The position numbers and the translations under genes are program-made. Source: Epiperipatus broadwayi (lineage: Eukaryota > Onychophora > Udeonychophora > Euonychophora > Peripatidae). Taken from it: a stretch of 64,000 bases of DNA. The stretch covers positions 310,001-374,000 of the forward strand of contig JAQFVV010000056.1 of the NCBI GenBank assembly GCA_028023455.1, read 5' to 3'. This document shows, piece by piece, positions 51,861-62,527 of this stretch (position 1 is its first letter; each line of letters opens with the position of its first letter). The notes under the pieces were generated by a model. It did not search any database, had not been told where the DNA came from, and worked only from the letters and a program-made list of their open reading frames with translations.

Positions 51861-52345
51861 CTAAACATTTTCATTTATATATAAATTTTATTAATTATAA
51901 CTACAAAAAGGCATAGACCTGTTCGCTTCTGTGCAATGGTAGAGTGCATATATAGTATATTTTGAGGATCAAGCAATTGTCATAACATGTGTAAGCAAAT
52001 AAGTATTGCATTTATATTAAAGAACATGTTTCTAACAATAAAGTGATTCAGAAATCTAAACATGTACATATAAGTTTTATTAATTATTATGACAAAATGA
52101 CATTTGGCCTGTTTGGTTGAATGCAAAGATAAGAACATATGTGTAGTACATTTCAAGATTAAACCTTGAAATTCATGGCTCTAGTAATTAAGCCAATAAA
52201 CATCACATGATCACAGGCTCTAGTAATTGTCATAATTAGTTTAAATTAAAAAAAAGTATTCCATATATATTTACATTTGGAACATATTTCTAACAATGAA
52301 GTGATGAAAATGTAAACATTCTTATTTACATATAAATTTTATTAA
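51861..52345 (+). repeat. Tandem repeat, period about 195-217 bp, 2.2 units
   Basis: Unit starts CTAAACATTTTC at 51861, CTAAACATGTAC at 52056 and GTAAACATTCTT near 52312, each followed by ATATAA(A/G)TTTTATTAATT. Units also share GCATAGACCTGTT/GCATTTGGCCTGTT-like, AATTGTCATAA and TTTCTAACAAT(A/G)AAGTGAT. Unit 2 is longer because of the insertion at 52190. The left edge abuts LINE fragment 2. Confidence 0.85.
52177..52228 (+). mobile_element. 26-bp family 2 end piece flanked by a 13-bp direct repeat
   Basis: GGCTCTAGTAATT at 52177-52189 and 52216-52228 flanks 26 bp starting AAGCCAATAAACATCACA. Those bases are the start of the family 2 unit (compare 20830). It interrupts unit 2 of the tandem repeat, so the empty site is visible in effect. 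It is either a severely truncated insertion with target duplication or the scar of one. Confidence 0.8.
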
Positions 52346-52777
52346 TTCTCTAGTCATTTTGGTGCTCTTGTGATGAAGAACCTTTGTGCCCAGCACAAAC
52401 TGCACACTGCAACCCTTCATATAATTAACTTGCATAAATAATTTGAGTTTGACCATGCACATTTTTTGTAAATTTTGCTAGAATGAATATTAAAATAATT
52501 ATGTTATGCAGTAATTATTTTTCATAACAAAACTTTATATACATTAACAATATCATATATAACTATATATCCACACATTTATTATTTATAACACTATATA
52601 CATTTCAATTTCAAACAAAATTGAATCCCAGTAATGGGCATTTTAAGGTGAATCCATTAATCTTTACAATATATATTGCAATATTTGTAAACAGCTGTAG
52701 TTTCTTTTGTTATCATTATTCAATATAAATATACATGTCTATATAAAAAATTCGAATTTGAAATTGTTGTACAATAT
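52346..52777. other. AT-rich non-coding stretch
   Basis: A less AT-rich patch at 52360-52430; nothing recognised. Confidence 0.45.
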
Positions 52778-53180
52778 ACATATATTTAAACATTACATAT
52801 TCAGTCTGTAATTGCCTATCCCTCTTTCTGTATAATTAAATGAACATATTTAGGTCCTAAGTGTGAGGGGTCAGATTGAATAAAGATCAACATGGGTATA
52901 ATAATAATGTTGGCATCAACAAGTATTTGAGCACTCTATCCTTGGATTTTCAATGAAATGAATGCTGAAGAGTAGAGAAGACTGAAGTTTGTCCATTAAA
53001 GTTTAAAGATTTACTATCTTAATATAAAATGAGTTTCAATTGTATATATGTGTGTGAGATGGTGATTTGGACCAACTGATGAATGCTGGTTCAGCAGATC
53101 ATTTATTTTTTTCACATGAATGTGGTCATATAGGGAGCTAAAAAGTTTGAGTTTCAAGTTCCTTATAATTACATTGTTAC
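52778..53180 (+). repeat. Family 3 dispersed repeat, copy 1
   Basis: Aligns in order with 58740-59180: ATTCAG.CTGTA, CCTATCCCT/CCCATCCCT, GAGGGG, TTGGCATCAAC, TTTCAATGA, a GAAGA segment, TCCATTAA.GTTT, GATTT(A/G)CTATCTTAATATAA, then GTG(T/G)GAGATG, AACT(G/A)ATGA, ATCATTTAT and CACATG. The tail is diverged (TTGAGTTTCAAGTTCC where other copies have a B-box-like motif). About 400 bp, no coding capacity. Confidence 0.8.
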
Positions 53181-56100
53181 ATATAGACAATACAGATATA
53201 TTTGAATATTATATACATGTATAGGTAAGTATGCATATTTTATCATACTATATTAGAGAAAATCAGTTAAAATAGAACTACATTTTTATTTGATTTCTTA
53301 TTAATCAAGAAAAAAATCAATTTAATATACACATATTAATATAAAACAATGTAATAGTGATTACATTCACCTACCATATATCCTAAGATTTAAATTAGGA
53401 CTGTGTTTCCAAAGAAGATTAGAAATTGTTTTCATGTAATTATAACACAAGCCAAACATTCTTAAGTAGATATTAATAGAATAATTAAAAAAAACCTAAA
53501 AGTCTCACCTGTTGGTAAATTTGAAGATGCAATCTCCGCTATTCTTCTAAGGGTGCACTATTAGTAAGGCTTTTCCTTTCTAGAGAGCCATTTAAAAGGC
53601 TGTTTTGTATATCTTTTAATTTAAATATAACTATATAGAGATTTTAATAAAAAGCTTACAAAATTTCAAATGTTTGATACTGAAATTGTTTTTGAATAGT
53701 CCCCTGTCCAGAAAACCAATAAGGAAAAAAGGCCATCTAAACAAAACTAATGTGTTACCTTTTTCTAAAAAATATCACTTGTCTTAAATGTTTTGAAGTG
53801 ATATAAACTTTAATTTGGTTAATCTTTTACAAATAATTGCAGATGTAAAATTATTTCAAGGCATTACTAGTGTAAATATTTTTTTTATACCAAGTTATCT
53901 TTAAATAAATATAATTTTTTTTCAAGTCATACAAGTTAACAATCAAATACAATCAAAATGAAAATATTTCACTAAAATCTAAAAAACAGATAGGTGGGCT
54001 GCAAATTAATACCAGCTTTTGGAACTGTAAGTGTAAATAGAAATAATAAGTTTGTACAGAGTTCTGCAAATGTATATGTGAATCTATGTTAAGTTTTCTG
54101 CAAAATAATAATTATGATATAGTACTTTAATAGCAGTAATTTATTATTTCTTGACATTCATTTAACATAATTCAATATGGTACACCATATTTCAATATTT
54201 AAAGATTGATCATAAAAATTAATAAACTCTCTATTTCATTAAAATGCATTTCAGTGATCCTGTCCTATTAGGATGACAAAATAAAATTATCTATTAAGTT
54301 TAATATATATATATTTAAAATGTTCTAACATTTTCTCCTAATTCAGCACTTAAAGAAAATTTCCTAAGTTAACTTTTCTTTTTCCCCTCTTGAGTTTACC
54401 TTAGTAACCTTTAAAAATAAAAATTCAGTACCATTAATGTTGCAAGCACACTTGATTCTTCAATTTATTCTGACCAACGATTTGCTGAGTAATAAATTCA
54501 ATGATGTATCTCTTACTCCCTTATTATAAATGTTTCATGTTTGTAAATATTAATTCTGCCAACAACTTTAAGAAATATTAAATATTTTTGTGATATACAT
54601 ATCCTATATATTAAATTTATTTTTAACAACTATATGAAACGATTTAAAGTAATGTAACCTTTGTAGAATAATAAGAAAATATTCAAATAAACATTTTTTG
54701 ATTAATTCCACCCTATCTACCTCCCATTTACTAAATGTAAATACAAAATAACAACAACACAGTAACTATTAATTTTAATATATTATTAAATGTTTTTGAT
54801 ATCACAATACACTAGACCTAATACATCTATGCTCACACTATCTGCAATTTCAATAGTAAGATTTGGAAGAGAAAAAAAAATTGGAAATTTGTAAATTTGA
54901 ATTCATAAATTTCTCATCCAATTACTTGTATGAACAATGCATAAATAATCTATTAGTGAGACATCCGTTACCACACTTAAAGAATTTACACTCATAGTAT
55001 TATTTTTTTAAATGATTAAATAAAAATTTTGTTTAAAATAGCACCAACATGCAAAGTGAATGATAATAATTTTGTTAAGCATAAGAGAATTCATAAAATG
55101 TGTCATTATTTACTCATATAAAAGTGCTTTTTAATAGTAAAAAAAAATAAGTTACGCATATATGATAGAATTCTCTTGTTCACTTTAATTAATGTATATC
55201 TTTTCTCGTAGATGCATTGTTTCATTTTGTAATACTATTTTTGTTGATGACCTAATGTATATTAGTTTTAAATTAAATCGTAACATGGGATAAGTGAAGG
55301 GTTGAAATCAAATGTTTTGCATACCATGGTATAATGTATTAAAAATAAATAAAAGTGTACCCTCCCCCCCATAGTTCTTTTTAGAAATATGAGACAATGT
55401 ATTTAACCCCCCACCCCCATTTGCTTATTTTTGAAACATACTACCAAAGTTATCAATTACATTTAAATTTTTTTAAAAAATAAATAGATCTTTTTGAATA
55501 AATTTGATGCTATTTTTTTTTTATTTTTTAAAATTAAAATCATAAATTAAGCATTAGAACATATGGCCTGGGGGGGGGGGTGCTCATAGCACAGACTTAT
55601 TAATTTATATATATATTTATTGAACTCTGTGATTTTTTCAAAGATTAAATTTTTTTTAAAAATGCATATATTAATATTCTTAATAAAATAATAAAAAATT
55701 GATAGTATAGTAAGATTGTAATATCCAGACAATTTCGATTCTAGTTATTTACGTATATAATGAAAAAAGTCAAACAGTAATCAATTTAAAAGAAATCAAA
55801 AAAAAAAAAAAAATCATATTTTTAAAAATGTGCTAAATTCACATTTCTTCAAATCAGTGAAAATTGACATATAAACAGGTAGAAAGTAATTTATCATTAT
55901 TAAATTAATAACAGAATTTAATTTCTCAGAGCAGTAATCAGTTTATTAGATATTGCAAAGTTAATTTTATTTAATTATGTACAACTACCCAAACTTTGGG
56001 AATGTTTTTCATTGATGTTATTGTTGAGAAACCTTTAGTAAATAAATTGTTTTATTTCAATCATTATTAATAATTAAATAAATTAAAATATTTATTTTAA

Positions 56101-56440
56101 AGCTTTTTTTTTTTTTTAACTTCAATACTTTTCATCAGATTCCTTATTCTTTTCTCATCTTAATTTTTACTTTGGATAATTATAGGATATGTATTAACTT
56201 CTCTAATGAAATTAATAGTACAATGGTATTAAACTTGATAGAAGTATACCTATGTATTTAAATTTTTTTGTTTTTATACATGTGTTCTACTAATGCTTAA
56301 TTAGGAATGTGATACTTGAATATAATGTATTCAGGGTCAACCGATCAATTTGGTAAATAGATAATATTAATGATATATTCATGATTTATTAAAAAAAACA
56401 CAAAGTTTAATAATATTTGAAATACAAGTATAATTTATAT
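53181..56440. other. AT-rich non-coding stretch with C/G homopolymers
   Basis: About 3.3 kb. C runs at 55363-55370 and near 55409-55420, and an 11-G run at 55570-55580, are the only GC-rich elements. No gene or RNA supported. Confidence 0.5.
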
Positions 56441-56850
56441 ATATACTTGGAGTTTAGATGTAATTTTAGGGTATTTCAACAGAGACTTTCAATTCTCCCT
56501 CTAGCTATGCACTCTATCTCATACAACTGATATGACCACACATATGTGAAAAAGATAAATGATCTCCAATACATGTATTTCAGGCTAAACTAGCATTTAT
56601 CAGTTGGTCCAGATCATCCTCTACTACACATATAAACCCAAGCATTAATTATATAAGTGTGTGGGAGGAGAGATTTGGACCAACTGATGACTGCTGGTTT
56701 AGCATAAAATATATATATTGGAGATCATTTATCTTTTTCACATGTGTGGTCATGGGTACTGGTTGTATGAGATAGGGTGGATAGTTGAAGGCAGATTGAA
56801 AGCCTGTGTTCAAATCCCCTAAAATTATATCTAAACTCCAACTATATATT
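56441..56850. repeat. Family 3 fold-back, about 410 bp
   Basis: The right arm and spacer (56637-56850) are plus-strand family 3: CAAGCATTAATTATATA, GATTTGGACCAACTGATGA, CATTTATC, GAGATAGGGTGG and the B-box-like GTGTTCAAATCCCC near 56811. The left arm (56441-56636) is the inverted copy, beginning GGAGTTTAGATGTAATTTTA and matching the reversed right end. The spacer is about 18 bp. Arms of about 190 bp with moderate divergence. Confidence 0.9.
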
Positions 56851-58061
56851 GAAATGATATATTCCTTAGAAATATATTTCATTGAAATGTAAATTAAGTA
56901 AATATATTAAAAAGAAATTTTATTAATTTAGAAGTGTGATGTTATTGATAGGTCTAAAATATTTCATTATTATTACTTAAAAATATTATGCACTTTAAAT
57001 TTATAACAGTTGATTTTGTTAAACTATGATTTAAATAAGTCAATTATTGAATGTCAAATATTAATTGTAAAGAAGTGATAATTCTTTATTCAAATATACT
57101 TTTAAATAAAGTATAGACTTATTTATTGTTCTATTGGCAAGTAGCCAAGAATGATTTGTTATAAAAACAACTGTTTGATTACTTGAACATTGAATTTTAA
57201 ACTTCCAAAATGAACTTATAAATAAATAGTTCTTATCCCAAGAATTTGGGAACTGTGACTCAAATGGATAATCTTTCTCCTTCATATTATCAACTACTAC
57301 AAATAGGATTACTTTATAACCATCAACTGCTGCAAAAAATCATGATTCTTCTACACCTTGTTCAGGCCTGTCTACTATCTACTATTTCAAATAAAGCATC
57401 AAAATGAAGAAAGAGATTGTCTACCATATCCTTAAATTTTAAGAATATTAAATTTTTCTACAGGTAAATAACTTAAAATGACAAAACAATTTCTAAATCT
57501 TTATTCATTTTTTTTTTAATTTAGAATAAATTGTTTTTCATACAAATATTATACTGATATTAATTATTTTTAAATTGTCAGTTCTTAAATATTGTATCAA
57601 TCATTCTATATATTTATAAAACCTATGTGCAAGTTAATATTTTCAAAACATTTTAAAGATAATGTTTAAAAATAATACAGATGTGATAAATGATAGTTTA
57701 TTTTTATTTTATAGATGTCATATTTCAATACAGATCATGAAATATAAGTGTGCTATTTAATATTTATAATTTTAATTTTACAATTGTTTAAATGGTAATA
57801 TTTATTTATTTTATATACATGGGATTTGGCCAATGTTATATGTATTAACAATTGAGATATTATTATTTGATGTGTTTAGTTTAATATTTGTTGGTTAGTT
57901 CCAAATAAATTTCATATGGCTTTATTTTCATATAATGGTTCAATTTTGTAGTAAATACCTTCTTGAGATGGGTAATGCTATATCTTTATAAATATAGCTA
58001 TATTGCTGAATTAGTATTTAAATATTTTATATATAAAGTTTTAAGAATAGTTGTTGTTTCA
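56851..58061. other. AT-rich non-coding stretch
   Basis: No gene supported. A minus-strand stop-free stretch at 57061-57285 has no motif. Confidence 0.5.
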
Positions 58062-58152
58062 ACATATATGTGTTCAAGTGTATCAGTATTATGAGATAGT
58101 GTGGAAAGTGGTGGGTCATATGAAAGTCTGTGCTCATATACCCTATATATTA
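58062..58152 (+). repeat. Family 3-like 3' fragment
   Basis: TATGAGATAGTGTGGAAAG followed by GAAAGTCTGTGCTCATATAC aligns with the family 3 tail (GAGATAGGGTGG to GAAAGCCTGTGTTCAAATCC). Shares its diverged core with 37138-37205. Confidence 0.65.
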
Positions 58153-58739
58153 GAATATTATAGTAGAAAGTTAATCTCATATTTAACAAGCATTTCATTC
58201 TTTACTTAGTCTTATAACCCTAGGAGTATAAGTTACTGTGATACTAGATATTGAGATCAAGGATGACTTAGTTTGGTTTGGCAATGTCTGAAATTATTAA
58301 TCAAGCATATATTTGTTGATTTTGATATATGAATTTAAATATTGGTAATTATTACAATGACATTATTGTTATTTTATTTTTTTGAAATAAATTATTTTGT
58401 TTCTTTTATTATTGACTATTACCTAAAATATAAAGTATAAAATATTGAAATGTCAAATTAATAGGTGTTCAAATGTAACTCATGCTGGGTAATTTTTTTT
58501 TTCAAGATTTATTATTAATTGAAAGAATTTCATTTTATAATTTATAGCTTCCCAACATTTTTGTGTAATTGTGACTTTGTTAGTAAACTTAACTGCTTTC
58601 TTTAGTATTTTTTTAATAATATTTAACAATAGTAAATTACAATTTGTTATAGGAAAGAGTTCTAGACTTATTATCTAGTGACACCTTCTATTAAAGTTAC
58701 TGCATGAAAATATTTATCCATCACTATATATATAAATTA
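58153..58739. other. AT-rich non-coding stretch
   Basis: Nothing recognised. Confidence 0.5.
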
Positions 58740-59180
58740 TACTTGTATTCAAATATTACAGATTCAGCTTGTATCCTGCCCATCCCTTTTCTCTGAATTT
58801 AAGTGGACAAGGCCCTATACATGAGGGGAGTGATTTAAAGTCAGCATGGACATGACAATAGTATTGGCATCAACCCAAAATTTGGGTGTTCCATCATCAG
58901 TTTTTCAATGATATGGATGGATGAAGAATTAAAGGGTGGTAGACTGAAACCTATCCATTAAGGTTTGAAGATTTGCTATCTTAATATAAACCAAGCATTA
59001 ATTATATATATGAGTGGGAGATGATCTCAACTAAATGATGAGTGCAGGCCCAGCATGAAATATATAATATATTGGAAATCATTTATCCTTTTCACATGTG
59101 TGTGGACATGTATATCACATATGAGGCAGAGTGAATGCTAAAGTGAGCTTGAAAGTCTGTGTTCAAATCTCCTAAAATTT
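58740..59180 (+). repeat. Family 3 dispersed repeat, copy 2 (most complete)
   Basis: About 440 bp in the same orientation as copy 1 and with the same block order. The 3' end is better preserved: GAGGCAGAGTGAATGC, then GAAAGTCTGTGTTCAAATC and CTCCTAAAATT. The GTTCAAATC core resembles a tRNA B box, hinting at a tRNA-derived 3' part, but no A box was found at the right distance, so SINE status is unproven. Confidence 0.8.
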
Positions 59181-59814
59181 ACAAAATTTAATAATAAATT
59201 CAAGAGTTTATTTTACTTTGAATAAATAATAATATTTAAGAAAAGATTAGTAATTGAACTAGATATTTGCTAATTGATAATAGGATCACTTAAATCACTT
59301 AACAGTTGACATCTCTATAGAGATACAATATATAAAAATGTTTATTTAATTATATAATTTTGTAAACACACTATTGCTCACACACGTAATTCTCAAATAA
59401 TTGAATTGGATTCTTGACTGCAGTTCTTCTTTACAAATGTCCAGAACAGAACTGACCCCAGAACATAACTTAAAGTAAGTACTTAGTACACCATTTTACT
59501 GCACTGATTTTATTGTTTCTGCAGAGTTTCTACAGTTTTGCTAATTTGCATAAAGTAAGACTTATTAATATGCAAATTAGCCTGTAGCTTTTTGCAGTAA
59601 GCTAATTTCTTTTTTCCTGCATATCAATTATTTATTTCTGTTTCTGAAGTATTCTAGCAATATTATTTTATCTTAATCTGTACACACACATTTTTCTATG
59701 CTTTAAATAAAATATACATGCACAGACATAGGAGAAAATTTAAATAAGATCAATTCACAAAATGTAAACTATATAATGAAGTATAAAAGAAAATAGTAAG
59801 AAAGTGGCTTGTTG
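59181..59814. other. Mixed non-coding stretch with an octamer hairpin
   Basis: Less AT-rich between 59400 and 59660. No open frame. The hairpin is listed separately. Confidence 0.4.
59529..59587. promoter_or_regulatory. Hairpin with two inverted octamer (ATTTGCAT) motifs
   Basis: GCTAATTTGCATA (59540-59552) and its exact reverse complement TATGCAAATTAGC (59569-59581) are separated by 16 bp, and CTACAG/CTGTAG add outer pairs. Each arm contains ATTTGCAT, the octamer bound by POU/Oct factors in animals. Whether this is regulatory or a fortuitous palindrome cannot be told from sequence. Confidence 0.35.
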
Positions 59815-60920
59815 TGCAAGAGTTTATAGAAAGTTTGAATACTGGAAGTGTCAAAGCTGGAATCAATGATAATACTACCAATTCTAACATTTTTACCAGT
59901 GCACTAAACCATGTAGGGCAATGAAGAATAGAAAAACATAAATTAAAGATATAGAAAGAACCAATAAATTTAAATTACTATTATACAAGTGAATTTGTAG
60001 AATACAAAAAGATATTTCCCAAGTGATTAAAGCTTTGGATTATCAAAATATAGGTGAATGGTAGCAGCAATTAAAGTTAATAATAAGATTAACATTCATA
60101 TGAGTGTATGACAAACTTATTCTCTATCTTCCGAATATTACATATTTATATGAAGTACTTTATACATTAAAATGAGAAACTAAAAGAATAGGATTACATT
60201 GATCTCATTTAAATCATGGAAATATTGCAGCTGATAAAATTGCTAAAAATAAATGCTAAAAAATGTAAAATAAATTCAATAAATTTTCTTAGATGAATTA
60301 ACTAAATAACAATAATCAATAATTAGAAAAAAATTGACAATAACAAATACCTTGATCATATTTTTAATATAAATGTAAACATAATAGATGAAATTAATCA
60401 TAGAATGAAACTTGGATGGAGATGCTTTGGTAAAAATAACAGTATTAAAAATGACTGTCTTAAAAAATAAAAGTTTTAATAGATATGTTTTATCAGTTTT
60501 TAACATATATTTAACATTAGAACCTAAACAGAAGAGTAAAATAAAAGTTTCAGATTACTCAGTGAAATATGAAAAGACATAGATTGGGAGTAATGAAAAA
60601 AAGATCAAAAGTGAAATTTGTGGGTGAAAGAATAAACAGATACCAGTGACATCAATGAAAGAATTACAAAACTGATATGGAGTTAGATTGTACATATTTC
60701 TAAAAGAGCTGATAATATAGCAACAAATGAAAATTTCAAGTAGATCCCAAAACACTGTAAAAAACCTAAAATGAGATCGCATATGAGATAGATGAAAGAA
60801 ATTAAGTTTGATGATATGATGTGGAAAAAAGAGACTATGGCTCAAAAAACTATTAAACCTGTAGAGACAATACTGCAACAGATCAATAATATCTGAAGAT
60901 GATGACGGTAATCATCATCA
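59815..60920 (+). mobile_element. RTE-clade LINE fragment 3, decayed, opposite orientation
   Basis: From about 60200 the plus strand aligns with fragment 2: a HLNHGNIAADKIAKN-like stretch at the FADD position, LKINAKKCKINSINF, then KYLDHIFNINVNIIDEINHR (about 60348-60408), GWRCFGKNNSIKN, and MKRHRLGVMKKRSKVKF (about 60571) for the MLGITRRDQKHN region. Stops and frameshifts are frequent, and the FADD box has become AADK-like. The end near 60915 carries GATGATGACGG, like the 3' tail of fragment 2. 59815-60200 may hold the preceding part (FTSALNHV resembles the LFTA-LE block), which is weak. An antisense open stretch at 60555-60878 is a by-product. Confidence 0.75.
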
Positions 60921-60981
60921 ATCTTATATGCTATAAAATCACTTATAACTATTTAATTATTGGATTTTCCCATACTTGTGT

Positions 60982-61200
60982 ATTAGACCTGCTGTGAGAT
61001 TTCATATATGTATCAGTCGGCCACTAACTTTCAAATCTTGCGATCTCATCAAATAACATGTACACAGAAACTTCTGACAAACTTAACTGATAAATTTTTA
61101 AAAATGGACCTTGTGTACATATTATTTCATGAAATTTTTGCAATGCTTAGAAAGTTATTGACAGACTGATATGTATGTGAAATGTCACAGCATCTCTAAT
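60982..61200. repeat. Family 5 fold-back, about 220 bp
   Basis: The left arm 60982-61068 and the reverse of the right arm 61112-61200 share GCTGTGA, ATTTCA, TATCAGTC, AACTTTC and ATGTACACA in order. The loop is about 43 bp. A single-arm relative lies at 62262-62402. Confidence 0.85.
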
Positions 61201-62261
61201 CCATAGTACTAATCCCCCAGATTAATACATAACTCTGAAAAGTATATTTTAACAATAAGTATAAATTTGTACATAAAAATAATAAAAACACATCATAATA
61301 CTAAATAAAAGCAGATAGTTATGAGTTTTTAATATGGCATTCTACCATCACAAACACCCCCCCCCACCTCCAAAGGAGAAAGATGCAGCATTCTACCTTC
61401 ACAAACATGGGCAGCAATTTCCAAATTTTACTTTAAATTAAAAAATACTTCCATATATAAACTCTGGAAGGGAATTACAAAATGGACCCTAAAGCAAAAT
61501 TAACAAATAAAAATACTACATAAACAAAAAAAAAAAAAATTCTAGCGCATCTATTTACTTGCTTAAAATCAAAACATTCTTACCATGTACATATAACAGG
61601 AATTGTCATGATGTGTCTTTCTTAAGAAGACCTCTAAACATTACTACTTTATTTTAAGTGCATCTTCCATGGTAGTGGGTAACAATTGCAAATTTTAATC
61701 ATGATACTTACAAATTGAAAATAATAAGCATATTAATTACAAAATGGACAATAAAGCAAATAAAAAAAATACTACATCTATAAATTATCCTAGAAAATTA
61801 CAAAATGAATAGATAAAATAAACTGTCTGGATCAGAAATTACAAAATGAAGAGTCAAACTGTACATGCTTATGTGACATAACACCTGCATGAGATCATGA
61901 TTGAGAAATGTGTCAACTACATTTATTTTGTTAAAAAAAATTAGTAAACTTTTATGAAAATGGAATCACTATAGTGAACTGATTTTTTGATATTGTCCAG
62001 AATGCAGAGGTAAGGGTCACTCACCTTCTTTATGCAGTCCCCACCACATAAATTCTTCCAAATATGAATAGAGGTGCTGGAATATCATAGTTCATCAGTT
62101 TTATACACTTTCCAAAAATCTTAATAAATTGTCTAGCCTTCTTTCACATGTTGTTTCATCACTTCCATCAGAGTTGCCACTATTCTATCCTCAATTACTA
62201 TGATTAAACAAAAACTCATAACTGACCTGTTTCTATTTAGTATCATAATGTGTTGTGTACA
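61201..62261. other. Non-coding stretch with recurring ATTACAAAATG motifs
   Basis: GCATTCTACC(A/T)TCACAAACA occurs at about 61338 and 61389. ATTACAAAATGGAC occurs near 61475 and 61737, each followed by AAAGCAAA and AAATACTACAT, and ATTACAAAATGAA(T/G)AG recurs near 61798 and 61839. These look like scattered pieces of one diverged repeat. A 9-C run is at 61357-61365. Confidence 0.55.
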
Positions 62262-62402
62262 AATTTATCACTTAAGTTTGTCAGAACTTCCAGTGTACAT
62301 GGTATTTGATGAAATTGCAAAGTCTATTTGACATTATCACAAGGTTAGAAAATTATCAGTTGAATGACATGTATGTGAAATGTGACAGCAGGTATCTAAT
62401 AG
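62262..62402 (-). repeat. Family 5, solo arm
   Basis: TTAAGTTTGTCAGAA, GTGTACATGGTATTTGATGA, TGAATGACATGTATGTGAAA and TGACAGCAGGT match the reverse of the left arm at 60982-61090, extending into its loop (AAGTTTGTCAGAA). It shows that the unit also exists without its inverted partner. Confidence 0.8.
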
Positions 62403-62411
62403 ATAAATACA

Positions 62412-62527
62412 GATTTTCCTATCCTTTTATTTTATCTAAGTTGATTTTAAAAATCAATTTATTATGTAAGTACTGATTTTCCTATCTTTCAATTTTATTT
62501 CTCTAAGTTAATTCAAAAAATCAATTT
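62412..62527 (+). repeat. Tandem duplication, period 62 bp
   Basis: GATTTTCCTATC starts at 62412 and 62474. Both units continue with TTTTATTT, CTAAGTT, a short variable part and AAATCAATTTA. The copies are diverged by several changes. Confidence 0.85.

Noticed and set aside
60555-60878. 107-codon minus-strand frame
   Set aside because: Antisense of RTE fragment 3, whose sense strand shows the LINE homology.
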